Shown here: positions 14,983-21,669 of the stretch, one piece after another
Position numbering within the stretch: the stretch's first letter is position 1
How the letters are laid out: the number at the start of each line of letters is the position of its first letter
From: Spirochaetaceae bacterium
Lineage (GTDB): Bacteria; Spirochaetota; Spirochaetia; Treponematales; Breznakiellaceae
Length of the DNA stretch: 24,789 nt
Direction of reading: 5' to 3'
NCBI GenBank assembly: GCA_031290855.1
Contig: JAISLM010000150.1
Span: forward strand, 1-24,789
Notes under the pieces: model-generated
Told to the model about the DNA's origin: nothing
Databases searched by the model: none
The model's input: the letters and a program-made list of their open reading frames with translations, nothing else
Made by a program: the position numbers and the translations under genes

Positions 14983-15753
14983 TCAGGTGCCAAGGCCGGC
15001 CTTTTTGATTTTGGCCGTGTTCGCGCCCAGTTTTTTCGGCGAGTGGAACTTCGCCTGCGGAACCAGCTTCAGAACTTTTTTATTCTTGTGTTTTAACACG
15101 GCGTACCCGATTATGCAGATCGCTGCCGCTCCCAGCACGTCCACGATTATATCCTTCATCGTGTCGTACAGGGCAAGCTGCCCCAAAAGCTGCTCGCCTT
15201 CCCCGGACCTGTAACGCTGCATATTAAAGCCGAAGAACAGGTCCATCGCGTATTCGTATATTTCCCAGATTGCGCCAAGCGCCACCGCGAAAAAGAAAGA
15301 AAACAGCGCGACAAAGCCCTCGCTTAAATACAGCCTCACCTTTTTGCTGTTGTTCAAAATGTCTATTGCGGAAACGGCTATGGCGCCAAGCATCACGCCG
15401 CTGCACGCGTGTAAAAGGGTGTCCCAGTGGGGCACGAGGTAATAAAAATCATGCACCTCGCCAAGGATAATCGCGGCGTAAAGGAATACCAAAAAAAATA
15501 TGTATACGAAATTTTCTATAACTATTTTGCAGCGCCTTTCGAGCAGTCCGGGCAGGAACAGCACTGCCAGCCCCAGCAGACATTGCAGCAGCATTAATCC
15601 GTAATCGCGTTCCTGCCTGAAAAAGACGGCCAGAGGAGTCTTGCCGGTTGCCGTTAAAACGATGCCGGTGATCGCGTAAATCGTGTAAACGATCAGCGAG
15701 CAGAACACGATATACGTTGCTGTTACGCGAATTCGGCTTTTGCATCTTTTCAT
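14983..15753 (-). CDS. YjdF-like integral membrane protein (DUF2238 family)
   Basis: The 256-residue protein has about six predicted membrane helices and family landmarks: HDFYYLVPHWDTLLHACSG, a WEIYEYAMDLFFG segment and DTMKDIIVDVLGA, followed by a basic cytoplasmic tail. Conserved His, Asp and Glu residues lie at membrane edges, but the family has no established function that I know of. It ends 33 bp before the PhoB-type gene and may share its transcript. No strong Shine-Dalgarno precedes the ATG. Confidence 0.8.
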   Translation of the reverse strand: MKRCKSRIRVTATYIVFCSLIVYTIYAITGIVLTATGKTPLAVFFRQERDYGLMLLQCLLGLAVLFLPGLLERRCKIVIENFVYIFFLVFLYAAIILGEVHDFYYLVPHWDTLLHACSGVMLGAIAVSAIDILNNSKKVRLYLSEGFVALFSFFFAVALGAIWEIYEYAMDLFFGFNMQRYRSGEGEQLLGQLALYDTMKDIIVDVLGAAAICIIGYAVLKHKNKKVLKLVPQAKFHSPKKLGANTAKIKKAGLGT

Positions 15754-15825
15754 AAATCACACATACCGCCGCGCCCGAAGCCTTTGTTTCCCGTGTTTAG
15801 GCCCCGGCGCATGACGCCTGTAATA

Positions 15826-15855
15826 AATATATTATCCATACGATACGGCTTGCAA
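15826..15855 (-). promoter_or_regulatory. Candidate promoter for the yjdF-phoB-phoR run
   Basis: On the minus strand TTGCAA (15855-15850) and TATATT (15831-15826) are 18 bp apart in an AT-rich island within GC-rich surroundings. The implied leader of about 65 nt includes a small GGCG/CGCC stem. Neither hexamer is perfect. Confidence 0.4.
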
Positions 15856-15882
15856 GCGCGGGTGCATGTCCGGGTCCTGTAT

Positions 15883-16029
15883 CTAATACCCGGCTCCGGC
15901 CCGTAATTGTTCGTTTTCCCGCCCGAGCTGTTCACGCTCGGCGGCGCCTTTTTCCCTGCCCCGCGCTTCCCATTCTTGCAGTTTGCCGATACTCCTGAAT
16001 CTGTCTTCCCAGGTTACGATTTCTCCCAT
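15883..16029 (-). CDS. Possible small protein of 48 residues, charged and helical
   Basis: An ATG at 16029 is preceded by AGGAG with 6 bases of spacing, a good ribosome site. The product is rich in Glu, Arg and Gln (ERQxx-type heptads near the C-terminus, AAEREQLGRENEQLRAG) and could form a coiled coil. I do not recognise it. It may be a real small gene or the tail of a decayed one; an in-frame ATG at 16035 overlaps the ribosome site and is less likely. Confidence 0.4.
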   Translation of the reverse strand: MGEIVTWEDRFRSIGKLQEWEARGREKGAAEREQLGRENEQLRAGAGY

Positions 16030-16107
16030 CGCCATCTCCTAAATCGTTTTACGGTTTACCGTCAGCGGCAAGTCCCTGTACGCGCCTTTCACCGCCGCTT
16101 CCCCTCT

Positions 16108-16349
16108 TTACAGTGCCTCCTCCAAAAGGCGCTTCAGTGAGGCGTCGTCTATGCCGCCCACAGACTTTTCAGCCGCGGATTTTTCCCGGCGGACAGCCGC
16201 TTCCGGTCTAGCGCCTGTACCGCCAACGGCATCTTATCACGGGTCACACGGTAAATTCCACCCCCTGATGTTCGACGGCGCATCCGGCCCTTTCTGCCAA
16301 GCAGCCGAACAGTTTGCGCGGGATATTGAGCAATTCCCAAAACTCGCTT
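16108..16349 (-). pseudogene. Unidentified gene remnant with frameshifts
   Basis: Three short frames on the minus strand read like consecutive pieces of one protein tail: EFWELLNIPRKLFGCLAERA, then RDKMPLAVQALDR, then AEKSVGGIDDASLKRLLEEA ending at TAA 16108-16110. Each piece ends in a stop within the next, as expected of a gene with at least two frameshifts. I cannot name the family. It begins at the hairpin centred on 16347. Confidence 0.4.
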
Positions 16350-16360
16350 AGTTTTGGGAA
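16334..16360. repeat. Perfect 27-bp hairpin (11-bp arms, 5-nt loop)
   Basis: Arms ttcccaaaact (16334-16344) and agttttgggaa (16350-16360) are exact reverse complements around cgctt. There is no following T tract, so it is not an obvious intrinsic terminator. It sits exactly between the IS3 remnant and the unidentified gene remnant. Confidence 0.85.
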
Positions 16361-16365
16361 AGCCT

Positions 16366-16638
16366 CTATTGAAACAGGAATATGGTCTTGGCTGCTCGTT
16401 TCAGAACAAGAAGCCGGCCAAGTATCAGAGAGCTTTCCCGCGGCACGTCAAAAAACCTGTCCCGGCCCATGCTTACGCCGGCATCGGGCAGGCGCGGCCG
16501 CAAAACATTAAACAGTTTTCTGCCTCCCAGCCCCGGCCGTGCCGCCCGCTCAGATCGAAGCAACTGCCCTATCAGACCGGTGTCCGCTTCCCGCCTCTGC
16601 CGCCTCCACAGGCCTTGTAATAATTCCGCTCATCTCAT
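16366..16638 (-). pseudogene. IS3-family transposase (OrfB) remnant, truncated and frameshifted
   Basis: On the minus strand a frame reads READTGLIGQLLRSERA and then GLGGRKLFNVLRP, AGVSMGRDRFFDV and RESSLIL, ending at a stop near 16366. This corresponds to the N-terminal helix-turn-helix/linker region of IS3 OrfB (family form: GxRKLYxxLxPxL...GRDxxFxxLRExxLL). Just upstream, NYYKACGGG in another frame matches the preceding YYK segment, so a frameshift separates them. The DDE catalytic domain is missing. It is a dead fragment. Confidence 0.7.
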
Positions 16639-16732
16639 TCCCGGTTTTCGGTACGCCTGTCCCGCTGGCGTAAATATCCTTATGAGGCATGGGTGCTTTT
16701 GGGTAACATTTTCAATGAGGCAACGCGCCGGG

Positions 16733-16762
16733 TTGAAATCGGCTGTGGTTTATCAATATAAT
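16733..16762 (+). promoter_or_regulatory. Promoter of the atpEFH genes
   Basis: TTGAAA (16733-16738) and a perfect TATAAT (16757-16762) are 18 bp apart, with transcription expected near 16769, 22 nt before the atpE ATG. A good AGGAG (16780-16784) follows. The promoter serves atpE as the first gene of the transcript. Confidence 0.65.
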
Positions 16763-16790
16763 TAGGCAGTAACAGAAACAGGAGCTATCT

Positions 16791-17018
16791 ATGGATTTTG
16801 TATATTTGATTGCGGCGGGTTTCGCCGTTATGTCAGGCCTCGGCGCCGGCATCGGGATTGGTATAGCGACCGGGCATACGTCCGAGGCGATAGCGCGGCA
16901 GCCGGAGGCTTCGGGCAAGATAATGACGGCATTCTTTTTAGGTATCGCGCTGGCGGAGGCGACGGCGATATACGGATTTGTTGTTGCGATTCTTGTGATC
17001 GTCAAACAGGTAAGCTGA
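16791..17018 (+). CDS. atpE: F-type ATP synthase subunit c
   Basis: The 75-residue hairpin protein has two transmembrane helices joined by the polar loop ARQPEA that is diagnostic of F-type c subunits, a glycine-rich helix 1 (GLGAGIGIG) and the ion-binding carboxylate Glu56 in GIALAEATAIYG. It forms the rotor ring of Fo. Compared with the sodium-binding c subunit of Ilyobacter, the glutamine of helix 1 is Ile23 and the serine after the Glu is Ala57, while Thr58 and Tyr61 are kept; this favours proton over sodium binding, as an inference. AGGAG lies 6 bases before the ATG. No a-subunit gene (atpB) precedes it. Confidence 0.93.
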   Translation: MDFVYLIAAGFAVMSGLGAGIGIGIATGHTSEAIARQPEASGKIMTAFFLGIALAEATAIYGFVVAILVIVKQVS

Positions 17019-17024
17019 CGCGCC

Positions 17025-17510
17025 ATGCTTGACTTTTCCATAACTTTCTTTTTCACGCTGGTAAACATCACCGTTCTTTTCCTTGTGTTGCGGGCGATTC
17101 TGTTCAAGCCCGTCAGCAAGTTTATGGAGGGCCGGACGGCGAAGATTCAGGGTGAAATCGAAAACGCCGCGAAGGAACTGGACGAGGCAAAGGCCCTGCG
17201 GCTTATGTACGAGAATAAGCTGAAGAATGCCGGTAACGAGGCGGAGCAGATTGCGAAGGCGTCATGTGATGCGGCGCTGAAGCGGGCCGGGGAGATCGTT
17301 TCCGACGCGAAGGCACAGGCGGTGGGTATTGTGGAAAACGCCCGCAAGCAGATTCTGGCGGAGAGGCAGGTCGCCTTCACCGCGTTCAGGGCGGAAGCGG
17401 CTGCGCTGGTCGTTGCCGCGGCTGGGCGGCTTCTGCGCCGCGACTTTTCCGGCGAAGATGCCCGCGCCGATGCGGAATTCGTTCTGCGCGAGCTTGGGGA
17501 ACGGCGCTGA
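17025..17510 (+). CDS. atpF: F-type ATP synthase subunit b
   Basis: The 161-residue protein has one N-terminal membrane helix (about residues 5-27, FFFTLVNITVLFLVLRAILFKP region) followed by a long Ala/Glu/Lys-rich helix from about 35 to 140, the peripheral stalk that connects Fo to F1 via the delta subunit. Length is normal for the family. It starts 6 bp after atpE and its TGA overlaps the atpH ATG by one base (TGATG), so the three genes form one tightly packed operon. Confidence 0.9.
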   Translation: MLDFSITFFFTLVNITVLFLVLRAILFKPVSKFMEGRTAKIQGEIENAAKELDEAKALRLMYENKLKNAGNEAEQIAKASCDAALKRAGEIVSDAKAQAVGIVENARKQILAERQVAFTAFRAEAAALVVAAAGRLLRRDFSGEDARADAEFVLRELGERR

Positions 17511-18088
17511 TGTTCGCCGCCGATCGCTGGGCAAACGCTTTCATAAAAGTCTGCGAAGGCGGGCGGAAAGCGGGAGCGGACATGGACGATGACGCCTTGC
17601 GGCAGTGCGAGGCCGGTCTTACCGTTATAAAAGCGGTTTTTCACGGCCTTTCACACCTGCATAATGTCGTGTCGGGAAGCGCGTCGGCATCTCGCTTGAA
17701 CGGCTTTTTACGCGCGGCTCTGCAAAAATGCGGCTATGCGGACAAGGAAAGCGGGGTAGAGGCCGCCTGCGCCGTCGTTTTCCTGTTGATCCAGCGGGAT
17801 TGCTTCCGGCATACCGGCCTTTTGATCGATCAGATTGAGGACTTACTTCTCAAAAAGCGAAACATTCTGACTGTTTTGCTGGATTGCGCCGAAAAACCGG
17901 ACGACGACTTCATCAAAGCGGTAAAAACAACGCTAAAGGAGCGTGAAGGCGTGCGGGATGTGCTTGTCACAACCGTTTTGATGCCCAGGCTTTTGGGCGG
18001 CTACCGCATAAACATAGGCGGGAAGCGCGAGGACTTTAGCGTTTTGGGGCGGATGAAGCAGTTGGAACAGGCCCTCGCGGGGGGCTAA
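17510..18088 (+). CDS. atpH: F-type ATP synthase subunit delta (divergent)
   Basis: The 192-residue protein matches the delta/OSCP pattern at both ends: RWANAFIKVCE at the N-terminus (family form YAxAL), and near the C-terminus LLGGYRINIGGKREDFSVLGRM followed by a short helix (family form GGxxxxxGxxxxDxSVxxxL). The middle, helical part is poorly conserved, as usual. Delta couples the b stalk to the top of F1. It is translationally coupled to atpF. In most genomes atpA follows here; instead an AAA+ ATPase follows after 55 bp, and no F1 gene is in the window. Confidence 0.82.
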   Translation: MFAADRWANAFIKVCEGGRKAGADMDDDALRQCEAGLTVIKAVFHGLSHLHNVVSGSASASRLNGFLRAALQKCGYADKESGVEAACAVVFLLIQRDCFRHTGLLIDQIEDLLLKKRNILTVLLDCAEKPDDDFIKAVKTTLKEREGVRDVLVTTVLMPRLLGGYRINIGGKREDFSVLGRMKQLEQALAGG

Positions 18089-18143
18089 GGGGCCCGGCTT
18101 CGTTTCAGGCTCCGCCTGACAAATTGCCGCGTTGGAGTAGCTG

Positions 18144-19481
18144 ATGGGTATAAACACGATCCGCGACACGGTAGAGCTTGCGATCAGCGTTTCGGCCCAT
18201 AGCGGTGTGCCGGTTCTGTTCCTCGCCAACCCGGGGCTGGCAAAATCAACCATCGTCAGCAACTGGGCCGCCCGCAACGGCTACCACCTGGAAACGCTGA
18301 TAGGTTCCCGCTTCACCCAGGAAGAGATTCTGGGTTTTCAGGCGCGCGTCGAAGATAAAACTTCCGGAGAAAGCCGCCTTGAACTGCTCGAACCCTACTG
18401 GTACCGCAGCATAATCCGGCACGAAAAACAAAACATTCCCTCGCTGCTCTTCCTTGACGAACTTAGCACGGTGCAGGAAAACGTGCAGGGCGCGATGCTG
18501 CAACTGGTCTTCGAAAGGACGATAGGTCACGGCAAACGCCTGCCAGCCTCAACGATTGTCGTATCCGCGGCAAACTACAAACAGAATATACCTTTTATAT
18601 TTAACATCATGGCGCCGATACTGAACAGATTCTGCATCGTGAACCTGCGTTACGAAAGCGCCGCCGCCTTTCTGGACGAGTTTTTGCAGGACGAAAGCAG
18701 CCGCTCCGACGGCGTGGCGGCTTACCGCGATGTGGCGGTGGACTACGGGACAAAGACGCGTCTGCGCGAAGGCTTAAAGGCGATGTGGGCCGCGATTTTC
18801 GAAGCGTTCAACGACGGGGAACGGACCGCGCTCGATATTAACAACCAAATGTACAACAACATATACGAAAGTGACACCGGCTCTGTTTACAACTTCATCA
18901 CGGGCAGGACGGTTTACTATTTGTACCGCGTAACGTATTCGTTTTTGTGCAAGGGACTTTCCGTAGAGCGCCACGGGCCGCTGATGCTGAACATGGTCTT
19001 CGGCCTTGCCGGTCTCGGTACTAATTCATTCGACGAGATGCGGCAAAAATCCTACTTGAAGAAACTCGAAACGCTGTGGACAAAGCTTTATCAGTCGCTT
19101 GGAGCGGAGGCCCCGGGGGACGGCGGGCTTCCGGTTAAACTTGATTTTACCGGCAAAAGCGTTTCCGCCGCGATCAACGAGTGGACTCTGTACAACGACG
19201 CCGCCATTTTCTCCCGCGACACTGACGGCCCGCTGGACGCGCTTGTTCGCCACATTTCCGGGGTGTACAGTACGGAAAGCGCCCGGATTGCGGCCCTCTC
19301 CCGGCGGATAGCGGAGGACGACTTCGAGAAGTTTTCCTTTACCGCCGATATGCAAAAGATCGATTATCTGCTTGACACCCTTGCCGCCGCCGATCCGTCA
19401 AAACTGCCGTCCCGGGATTCTTCCCTGGCAGGCCTACGCAATATACGGGAAGAATACGGACGGTTAATTAGGAATGAGTGA
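18144..19481 (+). CDS. MoxR/RavA-type AAA+ ATPase
   Basis: The 445-residue protein has a Walker A NPGLAKST (residues 29-36), the AK form seen in the RavA/MoxR AAA+ branch, a Walker B LLFLDE with Asp105-Glu106, a sensor-1-like VVSAANY and an arginine-containing ILNRFCIVNL. The second half (about 200-445) is helical and unlike any domain I can name. Such ATPases usually work as chaperones with a VWA-domain partner encoded next door. Here the gene is followed only by a short coupled ORF and a tRNA, so a partner is not seen. GGAG lies 8 bases before the ATG. It probably shares the atp transcript (55-bp gap), though a small TCAGGC/GCCTGA hairpin lies between. Confidence 0.85.
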   Translation: MGINTIRDTVELAISVSAHSGVPVLFLANPGLAKSTIVSNWAARNGYHLETLIGSRFTQEEILGFQARVEDKTSGESRLELLEPYWYRSIIRHEKQNIPSLLFLDELSTVQENVQGAMLQLVFERTIGHGKRLPASTIVVSAANYKQNIPFIFNIMAPILNRFCIVNLRYESAAAFLDEFLQDESSRSDGVAAYRDVAVDYGTKTRLREGLKAMWAAIFEAFNDGERTALDINNQMYNNIYESDTGSVYNFITGRTVYYLYRVTYSFLCKGLSVERHGPLMLNMVFGLAGLGTNSFDEMRQKSYLKKLETLWTKLYQSLGAEAPGDGGLPVKLDFTGKSVSAAINEWTLYNDAAIFSRDTDGPLDALVRHISGVYSTESARIAALSRRIAEDDFEKFSFTADMQKIDYLLDTLAAADPSKLPSRDSSLAGLRNIREEYGRLIRNE

Positions 19482-19657
19482 TGAAGGACGGACGTTTAGC
19501 TGCCGGGCCGGCCTTATTATCCTTATACGATCCCCCGGACTGTCGGCGGTCTACTCCGGAAATCATGCGTCTCGACCCGCCGCTCCGCCGTACAATTGAC
19601 CTGGGGGCCGGCCCCCGCTATACTCAAAACAGCATGGAGCGGTGTCCGAGTGGTTGA
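19481..19657 (+). CDS. Possible short ORF (58 residues) coupled to the AAA+ gene, perhaps a truncated partner
   Basis: The ATG overlaps the AAA+ stop by one base (TGATG) and has AGGA 8 bases upstream, so initiation is plausible. The frame runs MKDGRLAAGPALLSLYD onward, contains the tRNA promoter and stops inside the tRNA-Ser gene. In related loci the next gene usually encodes a VWA or metallopeptidase-like partner; this may be its leftover beginning, cut off at the tRNA. The alternative is a chance frame. Confidence 0.3.
   Translation: MKDGRLAAGPALLSLYDPPDCRRSTPEIMRLDPPLRRTIDLGAGPRYTQNSMERCPSG
19596..19624 (+). promoter_or_regulatory. Strong sigma70-type promoter of tRNA-Ser with a palindromic spacer
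   Basis: TTGACC (19596-19601) and TATACT (19619-19624) are 17 bp apart, each with one mismatch from consensus. The spacer contains a perfect 14-bp palindrome, gggggccggccccc (19603-19616). Transcription is expected a few bases before the tRNA 5' end at 19636. Confidence 0.75.
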
Positions 19658-19720
19658 AGGAGACGGTCTTGAAAACCGCTGAGCCGCAAGGTTCCGGGGG
19701 TTCGAATCCCCCCTGCTCCG
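19636..19720 (+). tRNA. tRNA-Ser (anticodon TGA)
   Basis: The 85-nt gene folds as a class II tRNA: acceptor GGAGCGG pairs with CTGCTCC (one G-T), the anticodon loop is cttgaaa with TGA at 19670-19672, there is a long variable arm, and the T arm is ggggg-ttcgaat-ccccc. CCA is not encoded. It reads UCA-type serine codons. Confidence 0.95.
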
Positions 19721-19782
19721 AAAATCCCCAAAAACGAAGGGCGCGGCGCGTAGAAAACGAAAATACCAAGAGGAAAAATTAA

Positions 19783-21417
19783 GTGATCACTGTAAGCGGT
19801 TTGAGCTTGTCTTACGGGCAGAGAACTCTGTTCAAGGACGTGAACCTGAAGTTCACAAACGGAAATTGTTACGGAATTATCGGGGCCAACGGGGCGGGAA
19901 AGTCCACGTTCCTCAAGATACTGGACGGCGAGATCGAGCACGACAAGGGCGATGTCACGATCTCCGCCAGGGAACGGATCGCGGTTCTGCGGCAGGACCA
20001 CTTCGCGTTTGAGGATTACACCGTGACGGACGCAGTGATCTACGGCTATCCCGCGCTGTACGCCGTGATGAAGGAACGCGACGCGGTCTACGCGAAGGAG
20101 GATTTCACCGAGGCGGACGGACTGCGGGCCGCCGAGCTTGAAGGTGACTTCGCGGAGCTGGGCGGCTGGGAGGCGGAGGCGGAGGCCGGCCAGCTTCTGT
20201 CCGGGCTGGGGCTGGAAGAGGCGAGCCATTCGAAGAAGATGTCCGAGCTTGACGAGTCGAAGAAAGTCCGTGTCCTCCTAGCGCAGGCCCTGTTCGGGAA
20301 CCCCGGCATACTCCTGCTGGACGAGCCGACCAACGGCCTCGACCTTGAGTCTATCGCCTGGCTTGAGGAGTTCCTGATGGGCTTCCCGAACATCGTGATC
20401 GTCGTTTCGCACGACAGGCACTTCCTGAACGCGGTTTGCACCCACATCTGCGACATCGACATGGGTCGGATAACGCCCTACTCCGGCAACTACGATTTCT
20501 GGTATCAGATGAGCCAGATCTTGCAGCGGCAGGCGCGGGACCAACTGAAAAAGCGCGAGGAGAAGGCGAAGGAACTGAAAGAATTCATCCAGCGCTTCGC
20601 GTCCAACGCGGCAAAGAGCAGGCAGGCGACAAGCCGGAAGAAGGTGCTGGAGAAGCTCGACCTTGAAAGCGTCACCGTTACGAGCCGGAAATTCCCGTTT
20701 GTCGGCTTCAAGCCGCTCCGCGCCATCGGGAACAACGTGCTGCGGGTCGAGAAACTCCGCGTTTCGATAGACGGAACGGAAGTTTTGCATGATTTCTCGC
20801 TGGTCGTGAACAAAAATGACAAGATCGCGTTTGCCGGCCTCGAACATATCGCCAAAACCGCGCTGTTTGACGCGCTGACGGGGGTGAGAAAGCCCGATTC
20901 GGGCGACATATACTGGGGGCAGACGGTCAGCTTCTCGTACTTCCCCAAGGAAAACGCCGCATTCTTCAGCGGCGCCGAGTCGATTACCGAATGGCTGAAG
21001 AGGTATTCGCCCGACCAGGACGATACCTACGTGCGGGGCTTTCTGGGGCGGATGCTGTTTTCAGGCGACGAGGCGCTTAAGCCGGTCAACGTCTTATCCG
21101 GCGGCGAGCGCGTCCGCTGTATGCTTGCCCGGATGATGCTGTCCGGCGCGAACGCGCTGATACTCGACGAACCGACGAACCACCTCGACCTCGAAGCGAT
21201 CACCGCGCTGAACGACGGCCTCATCGCGTTTGGCGGCGTCGTGCTGTTCAACTCGCACGACCACGAATTCACGGCCTCGGTCGCAAACCGCGTGATCGAG
21301 ATAATCCCCGGCGGCATGATAGACCGCGTCTGCCCGTTTGACGACTACCTCGCCGACGAGCAGGTCAAAAGCCTCCGCGCCGCTGCCTACCACGCCAAAT
21401 CCCCTCCCCGCATATAA
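19783..21417 (+). CDS. ABC-F family ATPase, YbiT-like
   Basis: The 544-residue cytoplasmic protein has two ABC ATPase domains, no membrane segment and the ABC-F linker of charged helices (about 240-290, DQLKKREEKAKELKEF). Domain 1 has Walker A GANGAGKST and Walker B ILLLDEPT, but the signature motif is ELDESKKVRV instead of LSGGQ. Domain 2 has an intact LSGGERVR signature and ALILDEPTNHLD, but its Walker A reads GLEHIAKTALF. These departures resemble the YbiT subgroup. ABC-F proteins act on the ribosome, some giving antibiotic protection; this one's role is unknown. The codon frame begins GTGATCACTG; the GTG at 19783 is preceded by AGAGG-like AAGAGG 12 bases upstream. Confidence 0.9.
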   Translation: MITVSGLSLSYGQRTLFKDVNLKFTNGNCYGIIGANGAGKSTFLKILDGEIEHDKGDVTISARERIAVLRQDHFAFEDYTVTDAVIYGYPALYAVMKERDAVYAKEDFTEADGLRAAELEGDFAELGGWEAEAEAGQLLSGLGLEEASHSKKMSELDESKKVRVLLAQALFGNPGILLLDEPTNGLDLESIAWLEEFLMGFPNIVIVVSHDRHFLNAVCTHICDIDMGRITPYSGNYDFWYQMSQILQRQARDQLKKREEKAKELKEFIQRFASNAAKSRQATSRKKVLEKLDLESVTVTSRKFPFVGFKPLRAIGNNVLRVEKLRVSIDGTEVLHDFSLVVNKNDKIAFAGLEHIAKTALFDALTGVRKPDSGDIYWGQTVSFSYFPKENAAFFSGAESITEWLKRYSPDQDDTYVRGFLGRMLFSGDEALKPVNVLSGGERVRCMLARMMLSGANALILDEPTNHLDLEAITALNDGLIAFGGVVLFNSHDHEFTASVANRVIEIIPGGMIDRVCPFDDYLADEQVKSLRAAAYHAKSPPRI

Positions 21418-21642
21418 GCAGACCATACCCCCAAGCATGGTAGTTGGCTTAACATAGCGGAGATAGAGTTAAGTGTGATGAGCAGCCAGTGTTTGGATCG
21501 CCGGATAGACACGCTGGAAAAACTACAGGGAGAACTTGGGATGTGGCAACAAGAGAGAAATCAGAATCAGAAGACGGTGAAATGGCGGTTTACAACGGAC
21601 GATGCCCGGATAAAACTTCACAAATTATATCCATCCCTTTAG
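21418..21642 (+). pseudogene. IS630-family transposase C-terminal remnant
   Basis: Starting at the codon after the ABC-F stop and in the same frame, 74 codons read THTPKHGSWLN-like (HTPKHGSWLNIAEIELSV), then SSQCLDRRID, and end VKWRFTTDDARIKLHKLYPS before TAG. This is the conserved C-terminal end of IS630 DDE transposases (family form: TPKHGSWLNxAExExSxLxRQCLxxRI ... WxFTTxxARxKLxxLYP). The N-terminal and most of the catalytic domain are missing. An ATG at 21478 exists in frame but has no obvious role. Confidence 0.85.
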
Positions 21643-21669
21643 TATAATCAAACTGCCAGACGCGCCACT

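Larger units (their letters stand above)
15754..16732. other. Decayed, gene-poor region with insertion-sequence debris
   Basis: About 1 kb contains no intact gene of normal size. It holds the yjdF promoter candidate, a possible 48-codon ORF, an unidentified frameshifted gene tail, a perfect 27-bp hairpin and an IS3-family remnant, all on the minus strand. This is a boundary where rearrangement probably occurred, immediately upstream of the partial atp operon. Confidence 0.7.

Noticed and set aside
14993..15007. AAGGCCGGCCTTTTT near the yjdF 3' end as a rightward terminator
   Set aside because: The palindrome has no loop and lies within the coding end of a leftward gene, with no rightward gene to terminate.
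18105..18119. TCAGGC-tcc-GCCTGA hairpin between atpH and the AAA+ gene as a terminator
   Set aside because: Only six base pairs and no T tract; at best a weak attenuator.
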